Source of the DNA: Aplectana chamaeleonis
Lineage: Eukaryota > Nematoda > Chromadorea > Rhabditida > Cosmocercidae
DNA length: 64,000 bases
Reading direction: 5' to 3'
NCBI GenBank assembly: GCA_029168955.1
Contig: JAPDOI010000378.1
Location: forward strand, 310,001-374,000
The position numbers were made by a program, and so were the translations under genes. Positions 13,501-22,900 of the stretch are shown here, piece after piece; the first letter of the stretch is position 1, and every line of letters starts with the position of its first letter. Below the pieces are notes generated by a model. The model was not told the DNA's origin. It did no database searches and worked only from the letters and a program-made list of their open reading frames with translations.

Positions 13501-14954
13501 TTTATTGAAGCTTGTTCTTCGATTTCGAGGCAACTGCAGAAACGCGATTGAAGCACTCATTTACAAGCTTTGGTGTGCCAGAAATCCGATTCAACACCTT
13601 CGATTTCCTATGTTTGGTTTTTGAACTAGGAATTTTCGATATCTGTGAAATTGGCTCCGTTTCGACGATCTAAATCCATTTGACAATGAGCCAATCGATT
13701 CGGCGTCATTCAGCAAAGAGTGGCAGGCTAGTGAGATTCCTGCAGAGAGTAATGACGAGTGGTCACGAACTGTCAATACGGAGGTACGGTAGGCTACCGT
13801 GTACCTACCGTATGCCAGCTCTCCTTCAGGTGTACATAACTTGTTCCGTCCTACACAAAGAACTGCGTCGGCATGTGGATCGAATTCACACCGCGGGTGT
13901 GGCTAAGGAGCAGTTCGGCTGGTATACACGACGCGCACGACGGTAAAGCGCTGTGCGCGCTAACCAAGGGCACTCAAAAAAGTTGTTGTTGTTCTATTTT
14001 AGCCGTTCCCCTTTATCGTTTTTTGCATTTTGTTCATGTAGGTTGATGTGTCAGACGTAGGGTCGGCGTCGGAATCAATATCATCATCTCCCATTCCGCT
14101 CCAAGAAGCAAACAAAAAGAACTCTAATAAAACTTGTATAAAAGTGCGAATTCCATTGAAACGATGGTATGAGAAGCATTGCGTCTCAAAAAGCACATCA
14201 CAAACCAAAAAAGCATGAATAAAATGCAAAAAAATGATAAAGGGGACGGCTACAATGGGACAACGACTACTTTTTTTCGAAGGTTCTCGGCTAACGCGCC
14301 CCAAGGACGATGAGCGCGCACAGCGTTTTTCCGTCGCGCGTCGCGTGTGCTAGCCGAACTGCTCCTTAGCCACACCCGCGGTGTGGATTCGATCCACATG
14401 CCAACTGCGTCGTCTCGCAACAAACAGTTCCTCTGAGAGTACGGTACGCATTGAGAATACAACATTTCGTGTAACTACTTCTGGTTAGGTTTTTCACAAT
14501 TTCTTCGCCATTTCAGTTCTACCCGGGTACCAGGTAATCGATTTAGCAAATAATCGCAAATTTGAAGACTATCGTGAACACTGCCTCTAACAGTAAGGAC
14601 CGGCCTGTGTGATTGATGAAGACCCATCCTTGCTATGACGCGATCCAACCTATTGGCTACCGCTTATTGTCCTGTTCCTGTCGATAAACTGTATCCTAAT
14701 AGCGTACGTCACGGGACGCGGTGCATGACTTGTTTGTTCAGAACTTCATATCCAAACCTCAGATCATTCAGTCGTTTCCTGTGAATTGTTCAGGCTCTGT
14801 GGACATGATTTATCACGCCCTACACTGAACGTGTGATCTGTTTTTATATGTGTCTGTTCCCAACTTATATTTGTTTTTGCAGAGAGAGACGACAAAGGGA
14901 GGAAAAGCGTTGAATAACAACAAATTCGCGCTGCTCATCGATTCGGAAGATTAA
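1560..14954 (+). CDS. Low-complexity RGG / PAM2-like protein (gene 1), 5' end missing
   Basis: Exons joined by frame and GT-AG signals: 1560-1730, 2127-2245, 2330-2456, 4368-4493, 4902-4996, 8992-9187, 9548-9709, 9792-9971, 14042-14143 and 14883-14954 (stop TAA at 14952). Phase is consistent throughout. In order the protein has a short Ala/Glu-rich start, a His-rich segment (about 57 residues), a Gln/Pro/His segment, a Ser/Arg segment with RRES and RRDSGSGRR, then YNSNASKFAPLQ, which resembles the PAM2 motif that binds poly(A)-binding protein. RGG clusters follow (GRGGRGARGGRGYNRGG and RGGRTGTLRKNRGGGGY), then a Lys-rich tract KKKEKKK and the C-terminus NNNKFALLIDSED. No folded catalytic domain is visible. 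From these features I infer a cytoplasmic RNA-granule or translation-related RNA-binding protein; the family was not recognised. Further N-terminal exons may exist left of 1560. Introns hold LINE, hAT-like, mariner and MITE sequence. A 19-nt candidate exon at 9285-9303 breaks phase and is left out. Confidence 0.7.
1808..1857. repeat. Short tandem duplication in gene 1 intron
   Basis: The string aacgaaaacatgaatttttcgaa occurs twice back to back, about 26 bases apart, about 80 bases inside the intron that starts at 1731. It looks like a recent slippage or small duplication. Confidence 0.7.
2638..3125 (-). mobile_element. Second fragment of the same non-LTR retrotransposon
   Basis: Read on the - strand this gives RTPFADAPRNVDIQRWADS, then RLRLLREEHTQFVQGHFGK, the same block order as the copy at 1-830 (there KPFVDAPSKVSLQRWHDS and RLRLLREEHTKFVRCHLEK). 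After a frameshift it continues into DTAHLFMCPKRPTSLTT and a 3' tail with GAAGAAGAA (rc of about 2640-2656). It lies in the gene 1 intron 2457-4367, antisense to the gene, is truncated at its 5' end and carries at least one frameshift. Confidence 0.8.
3681..4149. mobile_element. TTAA-flanked MITE, 'GGCACAGTCCAA' subfamily
   Basis: TTAA at 3677-3680 and at 4150-4153 flank a unit whose ends are inverted: left agccactgtccaagctc, right gaggttggactgtgcct. The interior matches the copies at 18204-18677, 36227-36930 and 56130-56614 (shared text includes cggacgagttgtc and cttatttgagcgaattgag). No coding capacity. It is in the gene 1 intron between the exons at 2330 and 4368. Confidence 0.85.
5918..7990. 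mobile_element. Non-autonomous hAT-like element, copy 1 (2073 bp, perfect 8-bp TSD)
   Basis: The ends are inverted: left CAGGGCTGGGCACACGTCCC, right rc CAGGGCTGGGCACGCGTCCC. The element is bracketed by GGTACAGC at 5910-5917 and 7991-7998, an 8-bp duplication as made by hAT transposases; the CAGGG start also fits that superfamily. No transposase ORF is present. The middle (about 6350-7235) is one large palindrome. A close second copy is at 41120-43434 with a different 8-bp duplication, so the family moved as a unit. This copy sits in the gene 1 intron 4997-8991. Confidence 0.9.
6350..7235. repeat. Long internal palindrome of the hAT-like element (hairpin about 880 bp)
   Basis: Left-arm landmarks (gaatgccgcaatccc, gtgcgatacggtgttt, aaggttcattcaaacgaacc, aatctggcaaacatttta) recur in reverse complement and reverse order on the right (ttcatttgaatgaacctt, atcgcacggct, gattgcggcattc). 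The centre is at about 6786, cgtcccggttttaccccg facing accgggacgag, with almost no loop. If gene 1 is transcribed through, the intron would fold into a duplex of more than 400 bp. Confidence 0.9.
8273..8714 (-). mobile_element. Internally deleted mariner-like element
   Basis: The inverted ends TTGGGTTGATGCATAATTAT and their complement (8695-8714) are flanked by TA at 8271-8272 and 8715-8716, as for Tc1/mariner insertions. On the - strand the interior reads RKWFIRFKSGDTSSEDK, the helix-turn-helix/linker region of a mariner transposase, then goes directly to the end of the element, so the catalytic DDE/D core is deleted. Length 442 bp. It lies in the gene 1 intron before the exon at 8992. Confidence 0.85.
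10205..10278 (+). mobile_element. LINE 3' tail fragment
   Basis: The stretch ctcgcctagtttctcaacct then ataaaaccctctgtgtggct and aaaaagaag parallels the 3' end of the LINE at 760-820 (gtcgcccagtttctccacct, caaaaccctcaatgtggct, aagaagaag). Only the last few codons and the tail remain, followed directly by the TIR element at 10312. Confidence 0.5.
10312..10856. mobile_element. TIR element, unclassified (about 545 bp)
   Basis: Inverted ends of about 45 bp: left ctcagacaatcgccgcattc continuing through gcgtgtcgaatatg, right the reverse complement ending ttctgag at 10856. Weaker inverted similarity continues inward (cacgtgtcc against ggaacacgtg). No conserved protein is seen. It lies in the gene 1 intron 9972-14041. 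Confidence 0.7.
10870..13130. other. Intronic non-coding region with repeat fragments
   Basis: No exon recognised. A G10 run lies near 11020. At about 11895-11960 there is a fragment of the TTAA MITE 'subfamily 2' interior (ttagttagggtcttaaggg, agaatggagcaac). At about 12990-13065 the block gcagcggagcggtcgg ... gtgataaggaggtttcgac resembles a block inside the hAT-like elements (7430-7500, 42680-42750) and at 57080-57150. The rest shows nothing I can name. Confidence 0.5.
13144..13480. repeat. Tandem duplication, about 170-bp unit, two copies
   Basis: Both halves carry, in the same order, cttcac...ttattatttgaacag, acctact, gtatcacttcgttgaa / gcaccactttgttgaa, and attcattgat. The units begin near 13144 and 13311 and have diverged by substitutions and small indels. 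Intronic in gene 1. Confidence 0.75.
13858..14413. repeat. Inverted repeat enclosing a gene 1 exon
   Basis: The left arm 13858-14036 and right arm 14209-14413 are inverted copies: ggcatgtggatcgaattcac and accgcgggtgtggctaagga on the left face the complement at 14340-14413, and the inner ends gcattttgttcatg and catgaataaaatgc also pair. The loop of about 170 bases contains the whole exon 14042-14143, whose acceptor AG is 4 to 5 bases from the left arm. Probably a foldback element, or two inverted copies of one repeat. Confidence 0.85.
14471..14592 (+). mobile_element. Right-end fragment of a TTAA MITE (subfamily 2)
   Basis: It matches the right end of the full copies at 31986-32469 and 36935-37418: cgccatttcagttctaccc, cgatttagc, then gactatcgtgaacactgcct. 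Only the last 120 bases are kept, and the end has drifted from TTTAA to CTAAC. In the last intron of gene 1. Confidence 0.65.
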
Positions 14955-16920
14955 CGATGATCAATCTCTACGTACTCACGAACAATTTATACGTCGATAA
15001 TTATGTTCGATTTCCCTTGTACTTTGCCTTAGATATCGCTAGATCATACTAATACGTGTTTCTTGCTGCTTTGCCAAGTTGTCGCTCTTATACCAATCCC
15101 GTACCCTCTGATCCGTTCCCACCGTCGTTCGCCCATGAACTCGTTGTGGTTTGTCGAGTCATTTCCTCTGGTCTCCTCGATTCCACACCTGTTCATATCT
15201 CTGATCTGGTCTCCTTTTATTTATTTTCACATGTGTTTTGCAGATTTATTATTGAATACACATTATTTCGTTTATTTTCTTCATTTTGGTTGCACGCTGT
15301 ATCATATGAGGCACGTTGTTTTGCGTAGTCATTCTCAGTTCGTCGTCGTCATTCACCACAATTCAAGCCGTTTTCAAATTCCTAGTTAATCGTTACTGTG
15401 TTGTGTGTATGCTCTTTCATCACTAAAGGGCCAATCGGATTGTGCACAGCTGTGGAGCAGACTCGGGACTATTCCACTTTTTCGGACTCTGGAGGTGAAC
15501 ATTTCAGTTCCGCCTCAAACTTCGTATTGAGGGGCTAGTAGTAATGGTGAACACAATTTTGAGGTGTTTAGTATGTTGTTAAAGGTGCTGATCACTGATC
15601 CAACACCTTTTTTCTGTTCTGCATTTATTAGGTTACAGTGGGCTTACCGTCTTCCAGCTACTGTAACCTACCGTGATTCCTGGAAATTGGTAAGCGGAGA
15701 AGGGATTCGTGATCGGCACTTCAAGGAAACCCCTCGGCAGTCTTAGTCAAATCGAATACCTGGGCCGAACTACCGAATACCTATTGCGTCATTTTCCTGA
15801 AACTGAAAACGAACCACATGTCTGTATTCAGCTTCCCAAATAGCCACCTCGAGCAAAGTTTGAGCTGAAAATTTTAGTGCCAAAAGGACACGCAAGAATT
15901 GGCGTAGTGCCGCATACTCCATTCGCTGTTTCCTGCTTTCCTACCTACCATCTACTTGCTCCACAGCTGAACGCATCTTTTTGTTTTAGAGCAGTTTTCT
16001 TGTCATTGGTCCATTGTCCGGTTTCAGATATATATTTGTGCAAATACGACTGCGTTCGTGCTTCCCAGGATAGCTAGTTGCAGTGTTGTAGCATGAGATT
16101 GAAGGGAGCATGAACGCAGTCGGATGGTTTTCTTGTGATTCCTAAAGCACATACGTCGATAGTGTTGTTTGTTAGTTATTGTTGGTCTGTTAGTTACCAC
16201 CTTTTATCTGTTAGCGATCACCTTCTCATTAGAAGGGTTTTGCACTAATTGGTCATCTGCCATAGGCAACTGTAACTGGCTGTCGTTGGTAGTGGACCAA
16301 CCATCCGCATGTTTTCACATGTATTGATCAAGTTTCAACGCATCGTTGAGCTTTATATCACCGCAGAATTTAATAAAAATAATCCTTTCATGTGCGTGTG
16401 GTTTATGTGGGGGGGGGGGTCGCAACGCTGCTTGACGTTGAAATTCGAGCTCGGGGAAAACGAAGAGAAGACTATCTATTGGATGATTTCGCCCCGATTG
16501 CTGACTCGCTTTACCCGTGGCGGGTGAAGATCCGTGTGTTGGAGGGTGGCGCGCTCTTTGAAAACGGGTTAGCGGGTGGCGAGCAAGGCCCAAGATGCGC
16601 GCGGGTGGCGGGGTCGAGCCTGCTTGGCACACTAGAACTTTCTCTGGCCTTCGAATCTCCCACTGGAGCTTTGCCGAGCACATTTGCTTGTCAGAAAAGG
16701 TACTAAATTTTAAGGAAAAATGCGCTTCAAATCAGTAGAATAGCCACAACAAGGTTTCGCTGAAATTCGGCTTCGAAAGTTTGAAAACTGACTTTATTAA
16801 TGCTATTGCTAGCTCGTACGAGTGATGGATATCTTTCTATGATTCTGTCAGCAAAAGACAGTGGGCTCGCTGCAGGTGAACAACCGAAACGGTTCAAGAG
16901 CTGGAGCTGTACGCATGGTT
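14955..16920. other. Intergenic region after gene 1
   Basis: No coding region supported. Immediately after the stop the sequence is T-rich, as a 3' UTR would be, but no clear AATAAA is seen close by. A short palindrome (ggttacagt ... actgtaacc) lies near 15631-15667, a G10 run near 16410, and a GC-rich block with repeated gcgggtggcg at 16515-16615. Confidence 0.4.
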
Positions 16921-16924
16921 GACC

Positions 16925-17690
16925 TTACCTTGATGGTCCGTCCTCATCGGTGATCTTCTCGATGTGGACCACATTCGCTCCATTCTTCTCTGGAATTAGC
17001 AACAGTCATCCAGTGCGGTAAATCTTTGTTTGAATGATTTGCTATTCGTATCGGCCCAACGTGTCGCTTGTCGGCCAAGTGCTCTTTTGACATCTCGAGG
17101 GTACCAGTGAGTGAGTGGTACTCCATCTGTCATCTGTTCTGCGCACGACACGTCCTGCCCATTTGTACTTGCCGGATTTGATGTGGATCAACGGATCGCG
17201 GAGTCCGGACGTTTTTGCGGAGGTCTTCACTGCTCAGACGCTGCTGCCTCCGAATCCTCGGACTTGCACTCAGGAGACATCTTTCCAGCGCGCTGTGCGT
17301 AGCCCTCATAGCAACACAAACTCCTTTGTTGTGAGCCCAGGTCTCGCAGCCATAGCACAAAGCCGGAAGCACTGTGGAATCGAAAAAGTGAGCCCGCAGC
17401 TTGACATCGCGTATCTCACTAGCGACTTCTCGAATCGTACCCATAGCACAGCCCACGCAGCTCTTCTTCGACGTCCGATTTCATTCGTGAGCTCGTTCGT
17501 CATGTTCATCTCACGTCCTAGATTGACGTAGCTGTCCACTTTGGTCACGACGTTTCTATGAAGAAACACCTGTCCGTCGTCACACCACTGGTTGACCATC
17601 ACCTGGGTCTTGGTAGAGCATGGTAGACTAAGCTGTATATGTTCGTGGAGAGATTTCAAGTCTTGTCTATCCTGAGGTTCTATAACCCTG
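16925..17690 (-). mobile_element. RTE-type non-LTR retrotransposon remnant (3' part)
   Basis: On the - strand, in order and across frameshifts: VDSYVNLGREMNMTNELTNE, RRRRAAWAVLW, then LRAHFFDSTVLPALCYGCET, ALERCLL, then GKYKWAGRVVRRTDDRW. These are the characteristic blocks after the reverse transcriptase of RTE-clade elements in nematodes. At least two frameshifts split the blocks, so it is inactive. It lies between gene 1 and gene 2. Confidence 0.85.
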
Positions 17691-18203
17691 TCAGTTATTC
17701 ACTCCCGACGTTTACTCACGTTAGCTCGGTGAGATAAATAGAGGCATTCGTTCCGTCGACAGAGACATCGGAGAGCTTTACTCGCATAAATAGTGAAAGT
17801 CGCCCATTAGGAACTGAGAAAACTCAGGGCTAAACTGTTTTTCCGCATCCGCCATACGATCCGAACTTCGAACTTTCCGACTACCTCGTTTTCCGCTCTC
17901 GCGGGAAAGAAGTTCAACAGCTTAGATGAATAGCGTATAATGGCGTCCAAATTCCTTGAATCGCTGTTCGGCTCTCCCTTCGCGAATGCCTGCGAAGTGC
18001 CATTGATAGTTGTGGAGAATATCAGATAGTGGGATTCTCTCAGAATTTTTGCAGGGCTATTGCATCGCTATGGCACTGAAATACAGCTTTTGCGCGATAT
18101 AGCATCGCCATGGCATAGCAATACATGCTAGACTTTGAGCAGACTAACGTACACACGCCGTATCCCATCGAAAATCGATACACGAACCTCAGATTCTTGT
18201 TAA

Positions 18204-18677
18204 AGGCACAGTCCAAGCTCAGAGGTAATTTTTGATATTATGGTCCGGTCGCCGCTTATAGCAACCCTGCCAAGCGCGAAATCTCAATTCGCTCAAATAA
18301 GCGAGAAAAGGCTAGGAAAAAGTCGGCCACGCCCCCTTGAAAGAAAAAATGGTTAACGCCCACCGCCAGGTTTCAGACCTAAATAGGGAAGAGACGCGCG
18401 AATGATTTTATTCAAAACCTATGTTCTTCGATTTGTTTTCGGTCTGGCTTTATAATGTGGCCTGCTACAGAACGATGGCTGCGAATAACGAGAAAATACA
18501 GACTCGAGACAACCCGTCCGAGAACTTCTAGCCGTTCAAAATCGAAATTTTTGAGGAGCCGTAACTCCGTTTGTACTAAGTTCTGAGCGATTCTGGAGAC
18601 ACCGTTGTGATCAGCGTGAAATTTTCTCCAAGATAGGCAGAAAAACGTAAAATCGATTCCGAGGTTGAACTGTGTCT
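18204..18677. mobile_element. TTAA MITE, 'GGCACAGTCCAA' subfamily
   Basis: TTAA at 18200-18203 and 18678-18681. Left end aggcacagtccaagctcaga, right end rc close to it. It is in opposite orientation to the copy at 3681-4149: the block gcgaaatctcaattcgctc comes near the left end here. No coding capacity. Confidence 0.85.
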
Positions 18678-18854
18678 TTAAGCGCTCTAGTCCAGCTCTA
18701 GAAAAAAATTTCCAAACTTATAGTAGCGTTCCAGAACGCGACAAAAGTCGTATTTACCTCTTAAAAATTGTCCCCTGATGAAAATGTCTTAAACAAAATA
18801 TAAGGAGGATTGGCGAAAATCGATAAACAGACCATAGATTAGTGCTGAGCTATA

Positions 18855-19215
18855 GTTGTACACGAACGAAATTTTCAAAATTTTTTCGATTTTTCAATTT
18901 TTTTTCGTTCGTTCGAAAATTCGTCAAACGAGATTTCTTTAGATTCCGTTCTTTCGAAATTCCGTCACACGGTTCGTTCAAAATTTCGTCGAACGAAATT
19001 TTTTCAAGTTTCGTTCGTTCAAAATTTTTTCGAACAAATCTTTTTCAAATTTCGTTCGTTCGAAGTCCGATTTTTCGAAATGTCTTCGAAATTCGTTCGT
19101 TCGAAATTCTTTTGAACGAAATTTTTTCATTTTTTGTTCGTTCGAAACGATTTCGAACGGAAATTTTTCAATTTTCGTTCGCTCGACATTTTTTTCGAAA
19201 TTGTACAACTATATG
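18855..19215. repeat. TTCGTTCGTTCGAA-type minisatellite
   Basis: About ten imperfect units of roughly 30-40 bases, each with ttcgttcgttcgaa followed by a T-rich or A-rich tract and cgaacgaaattttt. Because ttcgaa/ttcgaacgaa is self-complementary, the array can fold on itself. It opens long Phe/Arg/Ser-rich frames on both strands, which are artefacts of the repeat. Confidence 0.85.
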
Positions 19216-19319
19216 CTTAGCACCGCCAAGAATGTCCTGATTCGAAACATTTTTCTCGAACGCTTCCAGAGCAACTTGATTGATGCAAGGAATGCTAAAC
19301 TAAGAACCGAAAACTGGAG

Positions 19320-19440
19320 AAAAAAACGCCTATAACTTTATTGAAAGCTATCGTTGATGGCTCAGACGGGCATATTCGGATTCCACATCCAGAAATACTT
19401 GTGAAAATGTATCCTCTGTTTCCGAGGGAGATTTATTTCC
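19320..19440. mobile_element. End fragment of the long-TIR element family
   Basis: The stretch acgcctataactttattgaa ... gggcatattcgga ... resembles the right TIR of the elements at 38884-40111 and 57833-59411 (acgcttataacttcgttcag ... agcatattcggac). Only part of one terminal repeat is present. Confidence 0.5.
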
Positions 19441-19935
19441 GTTCATCGCGTGTGTCTGCGTACGCTGCGTCTCATTTTCCCCACAGTTTCTTGCCGTCTC
19501 TACCCTCGCTCCGCACAAGCTCGCGAGGGAACCGAGTGAATTTCGCTCGGAATCAGAGGATACATCTCGTTTGGAATGGCCTCTTCGGCTAGTAATTGTT
19601 TGCTTGTGAGATATATCATGGAATTTGATAGTTCTTCTGCATGGAATCTTAGAATCGTGAAAAGTCGTTTTTTAGTCTGTACACCGTAATATTGTGGCTA
19701 ATTATCGTACATCTACACGGAACATCTAGATGAAACAGAACATCCAGGTAATCATCTTACATGAATCCTTACACATTAACCATAATTTTGTTTCTTGCTA
19801 GTTACTATTCTGAACCTCAGAAGAGCTACGATAAACCCGGAAAAGGTGTGAAGATTTGATTTTTAGTATAACTAGTGTTAGAATTCAGCTTCAGATTTGC
19901 ATCAAAGCTGACTCCAAAATGGCTGTTTGAACTGA

Positions 19936-22900
19936 ATGTTCCTTACAATTGAATCAATTGGTACACTCCGGGGTATCGATGTCGAGATGGTGGCCACTTA
20001 TGCTCTCTGGCGATTCTGTCGACGCTCGGATGGTTCGCATACAATGATCGACTACCCTCAAGAACCGTTTCATCATCAGATTCTGGAAAAATGTCTTCTC
20101 TACGGCGATACTGTGGCATTGGTAGGAGAAGTTCAGAAATTACGATTACTTTCAGTAATAATTTTCACAAGAAATGTTTTTGTCCGAAAAAGTTGCGGAG
20201 ATTACAGACTGTTGACGACGAAAACGTTACTTTCCGTGATGTGTACCGATTGTCTTATCGGTTTGCCCTACTTCTGAAGTCTATGGGATTTGTGAAAGGT
20301 ATTCATAATAGTTCAGTAGGATTACAGGCAAGGATAGGTCTGAATGAGTGGAAAACCTGTTCTATGAAATCCAAGGTATTCACAATTACGTCTAATTCGG
20401 GGTGACTGCACATTTGGACTGCGTGTAATATTGCTTCACCTTATTTCTTGATACAGTTGTGGATATACTGAGTGGAATAGCCCGCCTCCAGCATGAATTG
20501 TCTTTGCTTTTGGTATCTATCTTTTACTTAGCAAAGTGTAAACAAAGCCAGAATTGTAGCTTCCCAACCCCCCCCCCTCTAGAGAAAAAAGGACGAAATC
20601 TCAAAGGAGCCACCTGGCTCCATACTTTTCCGCATGTGCTCAGAAATGTTGTGGTCTAGAAAGGTTATTTTGGACTTTGTTTGCGGATCTGACACCGTGT
20701 CTGTTTCTTCTGAGGTTCGTGAACTTGGACGAATAAGTCGATTATCTGTTGCAGTAAGGTTTGTGAATGGTTATGGGTAATGATTATGTACAAAGTTTCC
20801 AGGCGGCCATAACAAGACTTATTGTTAGACGACGATTTTCTTCTCAGAAACCGAAAACCTATGCAGCAGTAGATGTAGCAGTGGGAGAAAACGAAGCTGT
20901 TGGGTGCTTAAAGAGTGGTTTTGACGAACTTTTTGTTTCGTCGTTGTGAATTGGAAGTCGGTAAATCGAAAAAATCTATTCTAAAATCTACCTACATAAA
21001 TGTGGTAAATTGCTTGACGGCTAACGCACACCTCTGTTAAGGAATTTGCGGACCTCCATTTGAAGGCAGTATTCACGATAATCTTCGATTCTAAGATTAA
21101 CCGCTTGACCGATTGCGTGGCCCCGGGTAGAACTGAAATGATGAAGAAATCGAGACAAATGCACCAGAAGCACACGAAATCCTCTACTCTCACCCCGCCC
21201 TTTTACTCTCACAGGAACTGTTCGTTGTGACAACAAAATCTTTTGTGGACCCTTCCTTTGAAATTCTCTACTCTCTGTTGCTCCGTTCTTTCTTTCCGAC
21301 CCTAACTCATACTGTTTTGCCTGAAATATTCTTCCATTTTCCATTTGCCCCATTTTTCACCGGTGACAACCACCGTGGACATGTTCATCCAACCGGACAT
21401 CTAGTCCAGGCCAGAGAATAATGTCACTGAAATAAGACGTTTCAGCGCGTTTCTCGCCACTTCTTCGTAATTGTGGTAACACTTGTTGGCCAACGCATTG
21501 TTGTGAGGGGAAATTTTGGGAACGAAAATCATAGTGAACACTGCCGTTAAACAGTTAAAACGGAAAAAAAGTTGCCGATAGTCTGAATACTCTTTACCTT
21601 GAACGATTCTGATATCAAAGCGTGCACATCGGAGGGGACAGGGGCTCTCTACACACCGAGAGTTGTCCCGCGTTTTGCGGCTCTAATTCCACTCGGGACC
21701 ACTTCGCTTGCGTTGAGTGCCGTGACGTTTCAAAGTGCAAAAACAGGACAACTCCTCCCTCGCTGTGTAGACAGCCCCCGTCCCCATCGGAGCCATTTTG
21801 TTTTTGAAATTAGTTCGGCACAAGCAAAGAGGAACAAAGTCACTTATGTACCTAAGAAGTTGCGAATTTCGAAACGCAAAACTATTCTCGACGTTTGGAT
21901 GGTCGATCATCGCCTTTCGCAGAGGGTCGTTTTTAAGCCGAAAAAAATGATCCTCTCGGGGGGGGGGTCGTTGTTCAGGACGACCCAGACCACCGCTGTG
22001 CCTGACCCTGGGTCGACCCTCCGCAGTACGCCAAACAGATCAAACAGACGTAATTGAATTTCGGAGGTCTTTCCAGACAGTTTGCTTCTCCGAAACTTGA
22101 AGGTTTTGTTGGGACTTTTCTATTACATATCTTCTAATTCGTGGATTTGCCTACGTAAAAATATCGAAAACTAGGATACGTTTTTTTATCTTGAACGCTG
22201 TCTACTGGACTGTTCCATTGGACTCATCTAGAGTTCATTCCATATCTGAGATTAAGGGGATCCGATCCTTGTCGTGCTCCCGAATTCTTCCTGGTATCCG
22301 ATTATATTTCTCGGCGCTGCAGTGATCGGTTGTCCGCTGTCTGGAATCGATCAAGATTCGACCGTAGGTATAAAGATTTCATGTTATTTTTGAGAGCACG
22401 CCGTAACGCGGATTCATTAGAATTTTTTCAGAAGAAATCCGGTACTATGCACAGATGAGTGGAGCCAGAATCGCAATATGCAACAATGGAAATCTGTACA
22501 AACTCCAGAGAATACTGCCTTCTGAGAAAGTCTCTGGTTCAGTTTAGGCGTAGATACCGGGCATGGGAGGCATCCGAACCGACATTTCGGCATGCGGGCA
22601 TAAAACAAACTATTTGAAGTTTTCAAAGCAGTTATCTGTAAAACTTGATCTACAAACTCTGAAGCGACCGTATAGTGATTTTTTCAGATACTGATAATGA
22701 ACTCAGGCAAGGGCCAGACTGAATCCACGATTACCACTGTACTGCCGCGTGACATGCCGTTTTGGCAAGACGATCTTCCAGCATTATTTCGAGATATAAC
22801 CTTCGAACCGAATGACACTATTCTGATGCCGTTCTCCAGTGGGACTGGAGGGAGACCTCGATGTGTAATGTTGACGCACGGCAACTACAGTGCAGCTACC

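Noticed and set aside
18842..19240. Open frame of 132 residues rich in Phe, Arg and Ser (and its - strand mirror)
   Set aside because: Both frames are products of the TTCG satellite; no splice signals or family.
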